Positions 43,606 to 54,054 of a DNA stretch of 64,000 bases are shown in pieces. Origin of the DNA: Micromonospora sp. LH3U1 (GTDB taxonomy: Bacteria; Actinomycetota; Actinomycetes; Mycobacteriales; Micromonosporaceae); NCBI RefSeq assembly GCF_028475105.1, contig NZ_CP116936.1:5083501-5147500 (forward strand). The letters are read 5' to 3'. The position numbers were made by a program, and so were the translations under genes. The notes below the pieces were generated by a model. That model saw only the letters and a list, made by a program, of their open reading frames with translations, did not search any database and was not told the DNA's origin. Every line of letters starts with the position of its first letter. Within the stretch, counting starts at the first letter, position 1.

Positions 43606-44316
43606 TCAGGCCACGCCGAGGTATGCCTCTTTGACCGCCGGGTCGTGCAGCAGCTCGGCACCGGTTCCGCTCTTGACGATCCTGCCGGTCTCCAGCACGT
43701 ACGCCCGGTGCGCTCGGGCCAGCGCCTGCTGCGCGTTCTGCTCCACCAGCAGGACGGTGGTGCCCTGCTCGTTGATCTCCTTGATGATGTCGAAGATCTG
43801 CTGGATCAGCATCGGCGCCAACCCCATCGAGGGCTCGTCGAGCAACAGCAGCTTGGGCCGGCTCATCAGCGCCCGGCCGACCGCCAGCATCTGCTGCTCG
43901 CCGCCGGAGAGGGTACCCCCGGCCTGCTTACGTCGTTCCGCCAGCCTGGGGAAGAGATCGAGCACCCGGGCCAGGTCCTGGGCGATCCCGGCCCGGTCGC
44001 GCCGGGTGTACGCCCCCATGTCCAGGTTCTCCAGCACCGACATGCCGGGGAAGATCCCCCGACCCTCGGGCGCCTGGCAGAGCCCCCGCCGGACCCGCAG
44101 GTCCGCCCGGAGCTTGGAGATGTCCTCGCCCTCGAAACGGATGCTGCCGGTGGCGATCGGCCGGATACCGGAGACCGCCCGCATGGTGGTCGACTTCCCG
44201 GCGCCGTTGGCGCCGATCAGCGCGACGATCTCCCCCTCGGCCACGGTCAGGCTGATGCCGTGCAACGCCTGGATCCGCCCGTAGAGCAGGCTCACATCGT
44301 CGATCTCAAGCAACAT
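43606..44316 (-). CDS. livF: Branched-chain amino acid ABC transporter ATPase LivF
   Basis: A 236-residue ATPase: Walker A GANGAGKSTTMRAVSG, signature LSGGEQQMLAVGRAL, Walker B LLLLDEPSMGLAP. The GLAP end is the LivF hallmark. ATG 44316 lies inside the end of livG (11 bp overlap), so the two are coupled. Last gene of the liv operon, 37 bp before the amino acid transporter operon. Confidence 0.95.
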   Translation of the reverse strand: MLLEIDDVSLLYGRIQALHGISLTVAEGEIVALIGANGAGKSTTMRAVSGIRPIATGSIRFEGEDISKLRADLRVRRGLCQAPEGRGIFPGMSVLENLDMGAYTRRDRAGIAQDLARVLDLFPRLAERRKQAGGTLSGGEQQMLAVGRALMSRPKLLLLDEPSMGLAPMLIQQIFDIIKEINEQGTTVLLVEQNAQQALARAHRAYVLETGRIVKSGTGAELLHDPAVKEAYLGVA

Positions 44317-45143
44317 CGTCCGGCACCCCCAGGTACGCCGCGACCACCTTCGGGTTGTCCCGCACATCGGCGGGCAGCCCTTCGGCGATCTTCTTTCCGA
44401 ACTCCAGCACGACGATCCGGTCGGTGACGCCCATGACCAGGCGCATGTCGTGCTCGATCAGCAGCACGGTCACGCCGGTGTCCCGGACCTGCCGGATGAG
44501 CTGGAGCAGCTCCTCCTTCTCCGCCGGGTTGAAGCCGGCGGCCGGCTCGTCCAGGCAGAGCAACACCGGATCGGTGGCCAGCGCCCGGGCGATCTCCAAC
44601 CGCCGCTGCTCCCCGTAGGAGAGGTTGCGGGCGAACTCGTGCAGCCGGTGCCGGATGCCGACGAACTCCAGCAGCCGCTCGGCCTTCTCCCGCCCCTCAC
44701 GCTCCTCGCGCCGGTGCCGGGGCAGCCGGAACAGCGCGGAGATCACGCTGGTCTTGTGGTGCGCGTCCGCGCCGACCTGGACGTTCTCCAGGGCGGTCAT
44801 CTCGGGGAACAGCCGGATGTTCTGGAACGTCCGGGCCATGCCCATCTGGGTGATCTGGTGGCGCTTCTTGCCGCTGATCTTGCCGCCGCGGAACCGGATC
44901 TCACCCTGGGTGGGCTGGTAGATGCCGGTCATCGCGTTGAAGCAGGTGGTCTTGCCAGCCCCGTTCGGGCCGATCAACCCCAGGATCTCCCCCTTGTAGA
45001 GGGTGAAGTTGACGTTGTCGAGCGCGACCACGCCGCCGAAGCGCAGCGTGACGTTGTCGACCTCCAGCAGCGGCTCCCGGTCGGGGACCGCCTCCATCGC
45101 CGGCGCGCCGGCCTGCGCCGGAACAGCCGGCGTCTGATCGGTG

Positions 45144-45151
<8 letters not shown>
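44306..45151 (-). CDS. livG: Branched-chain amino acid ABC transporter ATPase LivG
   Basis: A 281-residue ATPase: Walker A GPNGAGKTTCFNAMTG, conserved ARTFQNIRLFPEMTALENV, signature LSYGEQRRLEIARAL and Walker B LLCLDEPAAGFNP. The SYGEQRR signature and AAGFNP are LivG marks. GTG 45151 overlaps the livM end by 8 bp. Partner of LivF as a heterodimer under LivH/LivM. Confidence 0.95.
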
Positions 45152-46249
<1,098 letters not shown>

Positions 46250-46253
<4 letters not shown>

Positions 46254-47200
46254 GCCCGTGCCCTCCCCAGCGATTCGCCCAGCAGACCGGTCGGCCGGAA
46301 CATCAGCAGCACCACCAGCACCGCGAAGGCGGCGAAGTCCTTCCACTGGCTGCCGAACAGGCCGGCGGCGTAGTTCTCCACCACGCCCAGCAGCAGGCCA
46401 CCAACCAGCGCCCCGCGCAGGTTGCCGATGCCGCCGAGCACCGCCGCGGTGAACGCCTTGAGCCCCAGCAGGAAGCCGACGCTGTAGGTCAGGGTCTGGA
46501 TCCGCACGTCGTAGAGCAGACCGGCCACACCGGCCATGGCGCCACCGGTGATGAAGACCGTCAGGATGATCCGGTCCTTGTTCACGCCCATCAGCGCGGC
46601 GGTGTTGGCGTCCTGGGCCACGGCACGGATGCCCCGGCCGGTTCGGCTGCGGTTGATGAAGAAGTCCAGCAGGACCATCATCAGCAGCGCCGCGCCGATC
46701 GTCAGCAGTTGCACCGCGTCGATCGGTACGCCGAAGACGTGGAACAGCGGCTTGCTGCTCACCAGACTCGGCGCGCCCTCGGGCAGTCGGCGCGTCCAGA
46801 TGCCGAACGCCTCGGAGATCGCGATCGAGGCGCCGATCGCGGTGATCAGGAAGGCCAGCGGCGGGGCGTTGCGCTTACGCAACGGCCGGTACGCCACCCG
46901 CTCGATCACGGTCGCGGTGCCCGCCGACGCGATAGCGGCGACGATCACTGCCACCAGCAGGTAGAACAGGATCGAGCCGATCCCGCTGACCTGCGAGTTC
47001 TGGTCGAGTCCAAAACCGTTCCAGGTCCAGATCGCCGCGAACGCGCCGGCGATGAACACCTCGGAGTGAGCGAAGTTGATGAGTCTCAGCACGCCGTAGA
47101 CCAGCGTGTAGCCCAGCGCGACGAGGGCGTAGATCGCGCCCTGAGTCAAGCCGGTCGTGGTGAGTTCTCCGAAGTTGGAGAACAGTCCATTGAAGTCCAA
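46250..47200 (-). CDS. livH: Branched-chain amino acid ABC transporter permease LivH
   Basis: A 316-residue permease: GLTQGAIYALVALGYTLVYG and LRLINFAHSEVFIAGAF are the classic LivH start, with coupling loop AVAQDANTAALMGVN and ending LMFRPTGLLGE. The start is TTG 47200 with GGAG about 10 nt upstream; no ATG or GTG nearby fits better. It follows livK after a hairpin, which can reduce downstream expression relative to the binding protein. Confidence 0.94.
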
Positions 47201-47240
47201 GGGAGGGACGCTCCATCACGTCTGGAGAGGAAAATGGGGC

Positions 47241-47269
47241 GCGGCCGGGAGCGAGCAGCTCCCGGCCGC
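47241..47269 (-). terminator. Hairpin between livK and livH, likely partial terminator
   Basis: Perfect 12-bp arms (47241-47252 and 47258-47269, GCGGCCGGGAGC) with a 5-nt loop in the 109-bp livK-livH gap. Since all liv genes read through here, it probably attenuates or protects the livK 3' end, giving an excess of binding protein. Confidence 0.7.
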
Positions 47270-47309
47270 ACCCGCGATCACAACTCAATCGCCGTAGCAG
47301 CGACCAACA

Positions 47310-48467
47310 TCAGGACTTGGGGATCTCCTGGTCCGGGACAACCTTGCCGCCCGTGACCTTGAAGGCCCAGACCTTGACCTGCGCCGGGTCCAGCTCGCCG
47401 CTCTCGACGAACTTGTAGCTCGCCGCGACACCCTCGCCGCTGTAGCCCTTCACGAACTCCAGCAGGCCCTCACGGGTGTTCTTGCCAGCCTTGATGCCGG
47501 CCAGCAGGATGTTCGCCGCGTCGTAGGCGGTGTCGCTGTAGGTGCCCGGGTCGGTGCCGTGAAGCGCCTTGAACTCCTGGACGAACGTGCCCCGGGCCTC
47601 GGCGGCCGGCTGGCACGGGCAGGTGAGGATGGTGCCCTCGGCTGCCGCTTGACCGGCGGAGGTGATGTACGCACCGTCGTTGACGCCGTCGCCGGCGACC
47701 AGCGGCGCGGTGACCCCGGCAGCGGTGAGCTGCTTACGGATCAGGCCGGCCTCCTGGTAGTAACCGCCGTAGAAGATCGCCTTCACGCCAGCGGCCTTGA
47801 CCTTGGTGACCACACCGGAGAACTCGGTCTGCTTGCCCTCGCCCTGGACCTTGTCCGAGCCGACGACCGCCGAGCCGAGGACCTTCTTGACCTCGTCGGC
47901 CAGACCGGCGCCGTACGCGGACTGGTCATCGATGACGTAGACCTTGTCGGCCTTCATCACGTTCTTCATGTAGTTGCCGGCCGCCGGGCCCTGGCTGAAG
48001 TCGTTGCCGACCGCGCGGAAGAAGGTCTTCCACTTCTGGTCGGCCAGGCTGGGCCGGGTCGCGGACGGGGTGATGGTCACCAAACCGGCCTCGTTGAACA
48101 GCGGGCCGGCCGCCTCGGACTCACCCGAGTACGCCGGGCCGACGATGCCAAGGATCTTGGTGTCGTCGATCGCCTTCTGCGCCAGACCGGGCGCCTGGTC
48201 GGGGCTGCCCTGCGAGTCCAGGGCGGCCAGCTCGACCTTGCAGTCGGCGTTCTCCTTGTTGTACTTGTCGACGGCCAGCTTGACACCGTTGTTCTCGTTG
48301 ATGCCGAGCGCGGCGGAGCTGCCGGTCAGCGCGCCAAAGAACGCGATCTTGCTGCCGCAGGCGTCACCGCCGGCTGCCGTCTCTTCGCCACTGGAGCATG
48401 CGGTTCCGCCGGCGACGAGCGCCACCATGGCGACCCCACCGATCACACGCGCGAGCTTCTGCCTCAA
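47310..48467 (-). CDS. livK: Branched-chain amino acid ABC transporter, substrate-binding lipoprotein
   Basis: A 385-residue lipoprotein (lipobox VAGGTAC, Cys24) with a Leu/Ile/Val-type periplasmic-binding fold: KIAFFGALTGSSAALG, NGVKLAVDKYN, LGIVGPAYSGESEAAGPLFN and VYVIDDQSAYGAGLAD. TTG start at 48467, supported by GGAGGG 8-9 nt upstream. First gene of the liv operon; the promoter should be in the 257-bp region to 48725, where nothing else was found. Confidence 0.93.
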   Translation of the reverse strand: MRQKLARVIGGVAMVALVAGGTACSSGEETAAGGDACGSKIAFFGALTGSSAALGINENNGVKLAVDKYNKENADCKVELAALDSQGSPDQAPGLAQKAIDDTKILGIVGPAYSGESEAAGPLFNEAGLVTITPSATRPSLADQKWKTFFRAVGNDFSQGPAAGNYMKNVMKADKVYVIDDQSAYGAGLADEVKKVLGSAVVGSDKVQGEGKQTEFSGVVTKVKAAGVKAIFYGGYYQEAGLIRKQLTAAGVTAPLVAGDGVNDGAYITSAGQAAAEGTILTCPCQPAAEARGTFVQEFKALHGTDPGTYSDTAYDAANILLAGIKAGKNTREGLLEFVKGYSGEGVAASYKFVESGELDPAQVKVWAFKVTGGKVVPDQEIPKS

Positions 48468-48724
48468 GGCCCGAACCCTCCTCGTCCCATGGTCCGAACC
48501 ACCCGCTGGTTATTGGCCCTTGCGGGGGCGGACGAACCAGACCGTCGTCGCCGGTCTGGGGCCGGACGTTATCCCACCGTGAAGCTGTGACGTAAGCCCC
48601 AAGCGAGCGGGTTGACCGAACCGTTACACGCCGTGGCGGATTCGAAACGATCCCTGTAAGAACCTTCGGGCGTGAAGCTCTTTCACCTTTGTTTCGTCGG
48701 AGGCGGTCAGGGGCCTTCCGCCAC

Positions 48725-49894
48725 CTACCGATCGAGGTCGGATACCCCCGCCCACCAGGCACGCGACGTTTTTCCATCGTCCGCCACCAGCAGCAGTCGA
48801 TCTCCCGTCGACGTCACCGCGACCGCGGTGTCCCCGCTGTCCGGTACCGGCTGCGGCATGGTCATCGCCCGCCATGACTCGCCCACATCGACCGAGAGCC
48901 ACAGTCCGTGACGGTCCCCGTCCCTCGTCACCGCCACCAACCCCTGCCCGACGGCCACCAGCCCGGCCGCCGACGCCACACCCGTTCCGGCCGCCCCGAA
49001 TCCGCCCGCCGGCCGCCAGCCCTGCGTGGTCAGCCGCCAACTGCCGAATCCGGCCCGCACCGACCCGACCGCCACCGGCACGTCGCCAAGCACCGCCACC
49101 CGTTGCGCCTGCCCCCGCCCGTCCACCACGGGCAGGGCGGCCCGCCGCCAGCTCCGGCCGTCCGCCGAGGACCAAGCCAGCGGCACCAGCGCGGTACCCC
49201 CGGGCGGCAGCAGCGCACCCACCACCAGCCAGCCCGACGGCACGGCGACCGCGTCGTACGCCGCCGTCCGCCCCCGCTCGTCACCGGCCAGCTCCGGTGC
49301 GCCCTCCACCAGCGCGAACCCGGCAGCGTCCGGGGAGATCCAGACCGCCGCACCGTCGATCCGACTACCGGCGATCAGCCAGCCCTGCGGCCCCGCCGCA
49401 AGCCGGGCCACGTTGACCGCGCGCGGTCCGGCGTACCGCTCGAAGGGCGCATCCACCTCGTGCAGCGTGCCGTCCGGCGCCTGCCGCCAGGTGCCGGTGC
49501 GGGGATTGCCGTGCGCGCCCCCGTTCTTCGCCCCGACCGCCGCCAGCCGCCCGTCCCGGCAGGCCGCCGCGGAGAGCACGTGCTGCTGGCCGTAGAACGT
49601 CACCGGCGCCGTCGGCAGCGGCACCCAGGAAATGGCATCCGGGCTGCTCCAGGCGGCCGGGCGGGTCTCCCCGGCCAGATCGACCACGCCGCCGACCACG
49701 TACCACCGGCCGGCACAGGCGGTGGCGTCGCGCAGCACCGGTCGACCCGGCGCACCCGGCGTAATTGGCAGGTCCACCGACTGCCAGGCCGGCCGGACCG
49801 GTCGCGGCTCCTCGCAGTCGGGACAGGCCGAGGACCCGCAGGCGGTCACGAGCACGGCGAGAACGCCGAGCACCACCCCCATCCGCCGCGACAC
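48725..49894 (-). CDS. Lipoprotein with predicted beta-propeller fold, unknown function
   Basis: A 389-residue predicted lipoprotein: hydrophobic start with lipobox LVTACG (Cys19). The rest consists of about seven short repeats of the type G-x-(W/L)-x-x-x-G...W...DG-x-x-W, for example AWSSPDAISWVPL, AWSSADGRSWRRA and LWLSVDVGESWRAM, which are like the Asp-box/BNR repeats of sialidase-type propellers. No catalytic residues can be assigned. CPDCEEP near the N-terminus is a CxxC pair. Downstream of pdtaR (13 bp) on the same strand. Confidence 0.7.
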   Translation of the reverse strand: MSRRMGVVLGVLAVLVTACGSSACPDCEEPRPVRPAWQSVDLPITPGAPGRPVLRDATACAGRWYVVGGVVDLAGETRPAAWSSPDAISWVPLPTAPVTFYGQQHVLSAAACRDGRLAAVGAKNGGAHGNPRTGTWRQAPDGTLHEVDAPFERYAGPRAVNVARLAAGPQGWLIAGSRIDGAAVWISPDAAGFALVEGAPELAGDERGRTAAYDAVAVPSGWLVVGALLPPGGTALVPLAWSSADGRSWRRAALPVVDGRGQAQRVAVLGDVPVAVGSVRAGFGSWRLTTQGWRPAGGFGAAGTGVASAAGLVAVGQGLVAVTRDGDRHGLWLSVDVGESWRAMTMPQPVPDSGDTAVAVTSTGDRLLLVADDGKTSRAWWAGVSDLDR

Positions 49895-49907
49895 GAGTCG
49901 ACGCCGA

Positions 49908-50528
49908 TCAGGAGGCCGGCAGGGTCACCTCGCCGCCAGCGGTCTCCGCGAGGATCCGCTCCGCGACCTCTTTCATGGTCATCCGGTGGTCCATCGCCGT
50001 GCGCTGGATCCACTTGAACGCCTGCGGCTCGGTCATCCCGTACGTGGTCATCAGCGCGCCCTTGGCGCGCTCCACCGCCTTGCGGATCTCCAGACGGTCG
50101 GTCAGGTTCGCGACCTCGGCTTCCAGGGCCGCGACCTCCGAGTAGCGCGACAGCGCGATCTCCACCGCCGGGACCAGGTCGCTCTTCTGGAAAGGCTTCA
50201 CGAGGTACGCCATCGCGCCCGCCGCCCGCGCCCGCTCCACCAGGTCGCGCTGGCTGAACGCGGTCAGGATGATCACCGGGGCGATCCGGGCACCGGCGAT
50301 GCGCTCGGCGGCGGCCAGCCCATCCATGATCGGCATCTTGATGTCGAGGATGACCAGGTCGGGCTTCAACTCCTCGGCCAGGCGGACGGCGGTCTCACCG
50401 TCACCGGCCTCCCCCACCACCTCGTAGCCCTCTTCGACCAGCATCTCGGCGAGGTCCAGCCGGATCAGCGCCTCGTCCTCGGCGATCAGTACGCGCCTGC
50501 GCTCGGTATCCGTCGGCATCTCAGCCAC
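49908..50528 (-). CDS. pdtaR: ANTAR-domain response regulator (PdtaR-like)
   Basis: About 206 residues: a receiver domain (RRVLIAEDEALIRLDLAEML, phosphorylated Asp in VILDIKMP, LVKPF) and a C-terminal ANTAR RNA-binding domain (ERAKGALMTTYGMTEPQAF, KWIQRTAMDHRMTMKEVAE). ANTAR proteins bind tandem hairpin RNAs to stop early termination. It closely resembles mycobacterial PdtaR (Rv1626), controlled by the kinase PdtaS, which is not in this window. Start uncertain: GTG 50528 used; ATG 50546 or 50519 are alternatives. Confidence 0.92.
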   Translation of the reverse strand: MAEMPTDTERRRVLIAEDEALIRLDLAEMLVEEGYEVVGEAGDGETAVRLAEELKPDLVILDIKMPIMDGLAAAERIAGARIAPVIILTAFSQRDLVERARAAGAMAYLVKPFQKSDLVPAVEIALSRYSEVAALEAEVANLTDRLEIRKAVERAKGALMTTYGMTEPQAFKWIQRTAMDHRMTMKEVAERILAETAGGEVTLPAS

Positions 50529-50611
50529 CAGCCCTACCCCCACCATCGATCACTGCACGGCTACCACCCATGCTCCCGCATGAGAGTAGTCGGGTACAGT
50601 AAGCGCCACCC

Positions 50612-50694
50612 GCCGGGATGGTGGAACGGCATACACGGAAGTCTCAAACACTTCTGCCCGAAAGGGCTTGCGGGTTCGAATCCCGCTCCCGGCA
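50612..50694 (+). tRNA. tRNA-Leu (anticodon CAA)
   Basis: An 83-nt cloverleaf: acceptor arms GCCGGGA / TCCCGGC, D-arm with GGTGGAACGGCATACAC, anticodon arm GAAGT-CTCAAAC-ACTTC with CAA at its centre, a long class II variable arm (TGCCCGAAAGGGCT) and T-arm GCGGGTTCGAATCCCGC. Discriminator is A; CCA is not encoded. It reads UUG. No intron or duplicated 3' end was seen. It is flanked by pdtaR and a LAGLIDADG-type gene. Confidence 0.95.
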
Positions 50695-50725
50695 CTCTGT
50701 CATACACCTGTTCGATGATGTGGGC

Positions 50726-51475
50726 GTGCATCCACCGCAGATGCGGGCACAAGCCCGCGCTCTCCGCGCTCGCGGACACACCATCCACTCCGTAGCTCGC
50801 ACTCTCGCATTGCCATACGCAACGGTCTGGCACTGGTGCGTCGATCGACCCGAACCGGCGAAGCGCGGCACGGAGCTACGGTGCTTTCGTTGCCTGCCGG
50901 ATGTCGACAATCCGACCGACCCCGCCGCCTACGCCTACCTGCTCGGTCTCTACCTGGGCGACGGTCATCTGGCCGTCTCACCGAAGGTGCCAGTGCTTCG
51001 GATTGCTTGCACGGCGATCTATCCGGATCTCATCGACGCGTGCGAGGCGGCCATGCTCGCAGTGCTTGCCGCGCGTGTGCAGAGGATCCCCAAGCAAGGC
51101 TGCATCTCGGTCGAGAGCAGTGGGGTGCACTGGCCCTGCCTGCTGCCCCAGCACGGTCCCGGCAAGAAGCACGAACGGCCGATCGTCCTGACCGACTGGC
51201 AACGGGAGATCGTGGTGGCTCACCCGGGGGTCTTCCTGCGCGGCCTCTTCCACTCCGACGGCTGCCGTATCGCCAACCGGGTTACGACGCGAGGCAGGCA
51301 TTACGTCTATCCGCGCTACATGTTCACCAACGAGTCGGCCGACATCATGGAGCTGTGCCAGTGGAGCCTCGATCTGCTCGGCATCGCCTGGCGAATGAAC
51401 CGACCCAACTCGCTCTCGGTGGCGCGGCGACAAGCTGTCGCCACTCTGGACCGGCACGTCGGCCCGAAGTCCTGA
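50726..51475 (+). CDS. HTH protein with two LAGLIDADG-type motifs (homing endonuclease-like)
   Basis: A protein of about 249 residues, 31 bp downstream of tRNA-Leu on the same strand. The N-terminal 40 residues form a helix-turn-helix (MRAQARALRARGHTIHSVAR, ALPYATVWHWC), then a CFRC pair. Two helix-ending acidic motifs follow, YLLGLYLGDG (71-80) and FLRGLFHSDG (170-179), with the 100-residue spacing of double-motif LAGLIDADG endonucleases. It is not within an intron or intein. It may be a mobile endonuclease or a domesticated regulator. Start GTG 50726 is a judgment; ATG 50741 is possible. Confidence 0.72.
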   Translation: MHPPQMRAQARALRARGHTIHSVARTLALPYATVWHWCVDRPEPAKRGTELRCFRCLPDVDNPTDPAAYAYLLGLYLGDGHLAVSPKVPVLRIACTAIYPDLIDACEAAMLAVLAARVQRIPKQGCISVESSGVHWPCLLPQHGPGKKHERPIVLTDWQREIVVAHPGVFLRGLFHSDGCRIANRVTTRGRHYVYPRYMFTNESADIMELCQWSLDLLGIAWRMNRPNSLSVARRQAVATLDRHVGPKS

Positions 51476-51580
51476 CCGCCGCATTCCGCGGCCGTCGTTG
51501 GTCATGGCGGGCGTGTGGGAGCCTGGCTGGCGCGCGGGCGGGATGGCCGGCGGCGGGGTCGACGACAGGGGTGGGAACTG

Positions 51581-52231
51581 ATGCGGGTGGTCATTTTCGG
51601 TGCGACCGGCATGGTCGGCCAGGGTGTGCTGCGGGAGTGCCTGCTCGCCGACGACGTGCGGGAGGTGGTGACGGTAGGCCGCAGGCCGACTGGTCGGCAG
51701 GATCCGAAACTGCGTGAGCTCACGGTCGCGGACGTGGGCGAGTTGGACGCGGTGCGGGCCGAGCTGACCGGTGTGGACGCGTGTTTCTACTGCCTGGGTG
51801 TGTCGTCGTTGGGGATGGGTGAAGCCGCGTACACGCGGGTCAGCTACGACTACCCGCTCGCGGCGGCGCGGCTGTTGGCCGAGGTGAGCCCGAGCGTGAC
51901 GTTCATCTACGTCTCCGGCGTCGGCACCGACTCCACCGGCCAGGGTCGGGTGATGTGGGCGCGGGTCAAGGGTCGTACCGAGAACGCGATCATCGACCTG
52001 CTGCCCCACGGCTATGCGGCGCGGCCCGGGTTCATCCAGCCGACATACGGGGCGGTGTCGCGGACCCGTGGGTATCGGATCGGGTACGCGATCACTCGTC
52101 CGCTCTTTCCGGTGTTGCGCCGGTTGCTGCCGAATCAGGTCACCACGACCGACGGGATCGGCCGGGCGATGTTGCGGGTGGCCCGGCAGGGCTCGCCCAG
52201 GCGGGTGCTGGGCAATCGCGACCTGCGCTGA
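51581..52231 (+). CDS. NAD(P)-binding Rossmann protein (atypical SDR)
   Basis: A 216-residue protein with the dinucleotide motif VVIFGATGMVGQGV at the N-terminus, typical of atypical short-chain dehydrogenases (NmrA/TIP30/HIM1 type). The later IYVSGVGTDSTG aligns with the active-site strand but the YxxxK pair is not clear (ARVKGRTE has the Lys), so it may bind nucleotides without redox activity. ATG 51581. Convergent with the PLP enzyme gene. Confidence 0.8.
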   Translation: MRVVIFGATGMVGQGVLRECLLADDVREVVTVGRRPTGRQDPKLRELTVADVGELDAVRAELTGVDACFYCLGVSSLGMGEAAYTRVSYDYPLAAARLLAEVSPSVTFIYVSGVGTDSTGQGRVMWARVKGRTENAIIDLLPHGYAARPGFIQPTYGAVSRTRGYRIGYAITRPLFPVLRRLLPNQVTTTDGIGRAMLRVARQGSPRRVLGNRDLR

Positions 52232-52243
52232 CCGGGCGTCCGT

Positions 52244-53404
52244 TCAGACGAGTGTGTCGAGCGCGTGGGCGAGGTCGACGCGCAGGTCTTCGGGGTCCTC
52301 CAGACCGACCGAGAGGCGCAGGAGCGCGGCGTCGGGTTTCGCCTCGCCCTGGACGGGTCGGTGGGTGAGCGAGGCGGGGTGCTGGATCAGGGTGTCGACG
52401 CCGCCGAGGGAGACCGCGTGGGTGATGAGTTGGCAGGCGCCGGCGACGGCGGCCGCGGCGGGTGCGCCGCCGCGTACCTCGAAGGCGAGCAGGCTGCCGG
52501 GTCCGGCCATCTGGCGGCCGACCAGCGCCGCCGGGTCGTGCACCGAGGGGTGGTGCACCCGGTGTACGGCGGGGTGGTCGGCGAGCCAGCCGGCGAGTTT
52601 CTCGGCGGTGGCCTGTTGGGCGCGGACCCGCAGCGGCAGGGTCTGCAGGCCGCGGTGCAGCAGGTAGCCGCCGAGTGGGTGCAGGATCGCGCCGGTGACC
52701 GCGCGGACCTGACGCAGTCGCACGGCCCAGTCGGCGTCGCAGGCGACGACGCCGGCGAGGACATCGCCGTGCCCGCCGATGCTCTTGGTGGCGCTGTGCA
52801 GGACGAGGGCGGCGCCGTGTCGGGCGGGTTGTTGCAGGACGGGGGTGGCGACGGTGTTGTCGACCAGCAGCGGGATGTCGCCGGCTGCGGCGGCGAGGGC
52901 GGCGATGTCGACCAGGTCGAGGGTGGGGTTGGCGGGTGTCTCGACGATGACCAGTGCGGTGTCGGGGCGGATGGCGGCGGCGACCTCGTCGGGGCGCGCC
53001 CAGGTGACGGTGGTGCCGAGCAGGCCGGTGGCGAGGACGTGGTCGGTTCCGCCGTACAGGGGTCGGACGGCGACGACGTGCCGACGGTCGTCGCGGGCGG
53101 CGGCGAGGAGGGTGGCGGTGAGGGCGGCCATTCCGCTGGCGAAGGCGACGGCCTGCGCGGTGCCCTCCAACTCCGCGAGGGCGGTTTCGAAGCGTGCGAC
53201 GGTCGGGTTCCAGAGCCGTTGGTAGACGGCGCTGCCCTCGGTGGGGGGTGTGCCGCCGGTGGCGAGTTGCTCGTACGCGGCCCCGCCGTCGTCGACCGAG
53301 GGCAGCGGGTTGGTGGTGGACAGGTCGATGGGTGGGACGTGCACGCCGAGGGTGCGTAGGTCGTCGCGGCCGGCGTGTACGGCCCGGGTGTCCACCGTTG
53401 TCAT
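52244..53404 (-). CDS. PLP-dependent cystathionine gamma-synthase/lyase-family enzyme
   Basis: About 386 residues of the Cys/Met metabolism PLP family. The PLP lysine is in LHSATKSIGGHGDVLAGV, the phosphate-binding region in AFASGMAALTATL and the aromatic stacking residue in PLYGGT. The end SLGGVDTLIQHPASLTH is the substrate carboxylate site. Cannot separate cystathionine gamma-lyase, methionine gamma-lyase or related from sequence alone. Start ATG 53404 used; ATG 53422 is possible. Divergent from an Lrp regulator. Confidence 0.9.
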   Translation of the reverse strand: MTTVDTRAVHAGRDDLRTLGVHVPPIDLSTTNPLPSVDDGGAAYEQLATGGTPPTEGSAVYQRLWNPTVARFETALAELEGTAQAVAFASGMAALTATLLAAARDDRRHVVAVRPLYGGTDHVLATGLLGTTVTWARPDEVAAAIRPDTALVIVETPANPTLDLVDIAALAAAAGDIPLLVDNTVATPVLQQPARHGAALVLHSATKSIGGHGDVLAGVVACDADWAVRLRQVRAVTGAILHPLGGYLLHRGLQTLPLRVRAQQATAEKLAGWLADHPAVHRVHHPSVHDPAALVGRQMAGPGSLLAFEVRGGAPAAAAVAGACQLITHAVSLGGVDTLIQHPASLTHRPVQGEAKPDAALLRLSVGLEDPEDLRVDLAHALDTLV

Positions 53405-53505
53405 GCCGGTAGCGTCGAACATCCAACGGCCCATGAGCAATGGGTCGGCAGATCATTCTGTCAAGTGGCTTGGTTCTGGTGGTGGATTCGGGTGAGGATG
53501 GTGGG

Positions 53506-53985
53506 ATGCCTCCTGAGCCGAATGATGTACGGCCGTATCCGGCGTTGGACGAGGTGGACCGCGCGATCCTGACCGAGCTGGCCGCGGATGGTCGTCTGCC
53601 GAACAATGCCCTCGCCGAGCGGGTGGGGGTGGCGCCGTCGACGTGCCTGACCCGTACGCGGACGCTGCGCGAGCGTGGTGCGATCCGTGGTTTCCACGCG
53701 GAGGTGGATCCGGCCGCGCTCGGTCTGCCGTTGCAGGCGTTGGTGTCGGTGCGGTTGACCGCGCACGAGCGGGCGGCGGTGGACGCGTTCCGGGCCCGGT
53801 CGGTGCGGCTGCCGGGGGTGGTGTCGGTGTTCCACGTGGCCGGTGCGGAGGATTACGTGCTGCACGTGCGGGCGGCGTCCGGTGACGCGTTGCGGGACTT
53901 CGTGCTGGACCATCTGGCGGTCGATCCCGTGGTGCAGCACACCCAGACCAGTCTGATCTTCGAGCAGGCTCGCGGGATGGGTTGA
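53506..53985 (+). CDS. Lrp/AsnC-family regulator
   Basis: A 159-residue regulator: N-terminal helix-turn-helix (LDEVDRAILTELAADGRL, VAPSTCLTRTRTL) and C-terminal RAM ligand domain (ALVSVRLTAHERAAVDAF, FHVAGAEDYVLHVRAAS). Such proteins sense amino acids. It is divergent from the PLP enzyme gene by 101 bp, so it probably controls it in response to a sulfur amino acid (inference). ATG 53506 with GAGGATGGTGGG upstream. Confidence 0.92.
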   Translation: MPPEPNDVRPYPALDEVDRAILTELAADGRLPNNALAERVGVAPSTCLTRTRTLRERGAIRGFHAEVDPAALGLPLQALVSVRLTAHERAAVDAFRARSVRLPGVVSVFHVAGAEDYVLHVRAASGDALRDFVLDHLAVDPVVQHTQTSLIFEQARGMG

Positions 53986-54054
53986 GCAGCGGCAGGGGCG
54001 GGTGAAGCAGCCGACAGATCCCGGCCAAGCGGAACAAAACTGGTCGGCGAAGGG

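Noticed and set aside
50561..50833. 90-codon frame antisense to the tRNA-Leu region
   Set aside because: It covers the tRNA and the start of the HTH gene; no domain.
50612..51475. tRNA-Leu as attachment site of an integrated element
   Set aside because: No integrase and no second copy of the tRNA 3' end were found downstream in the window.
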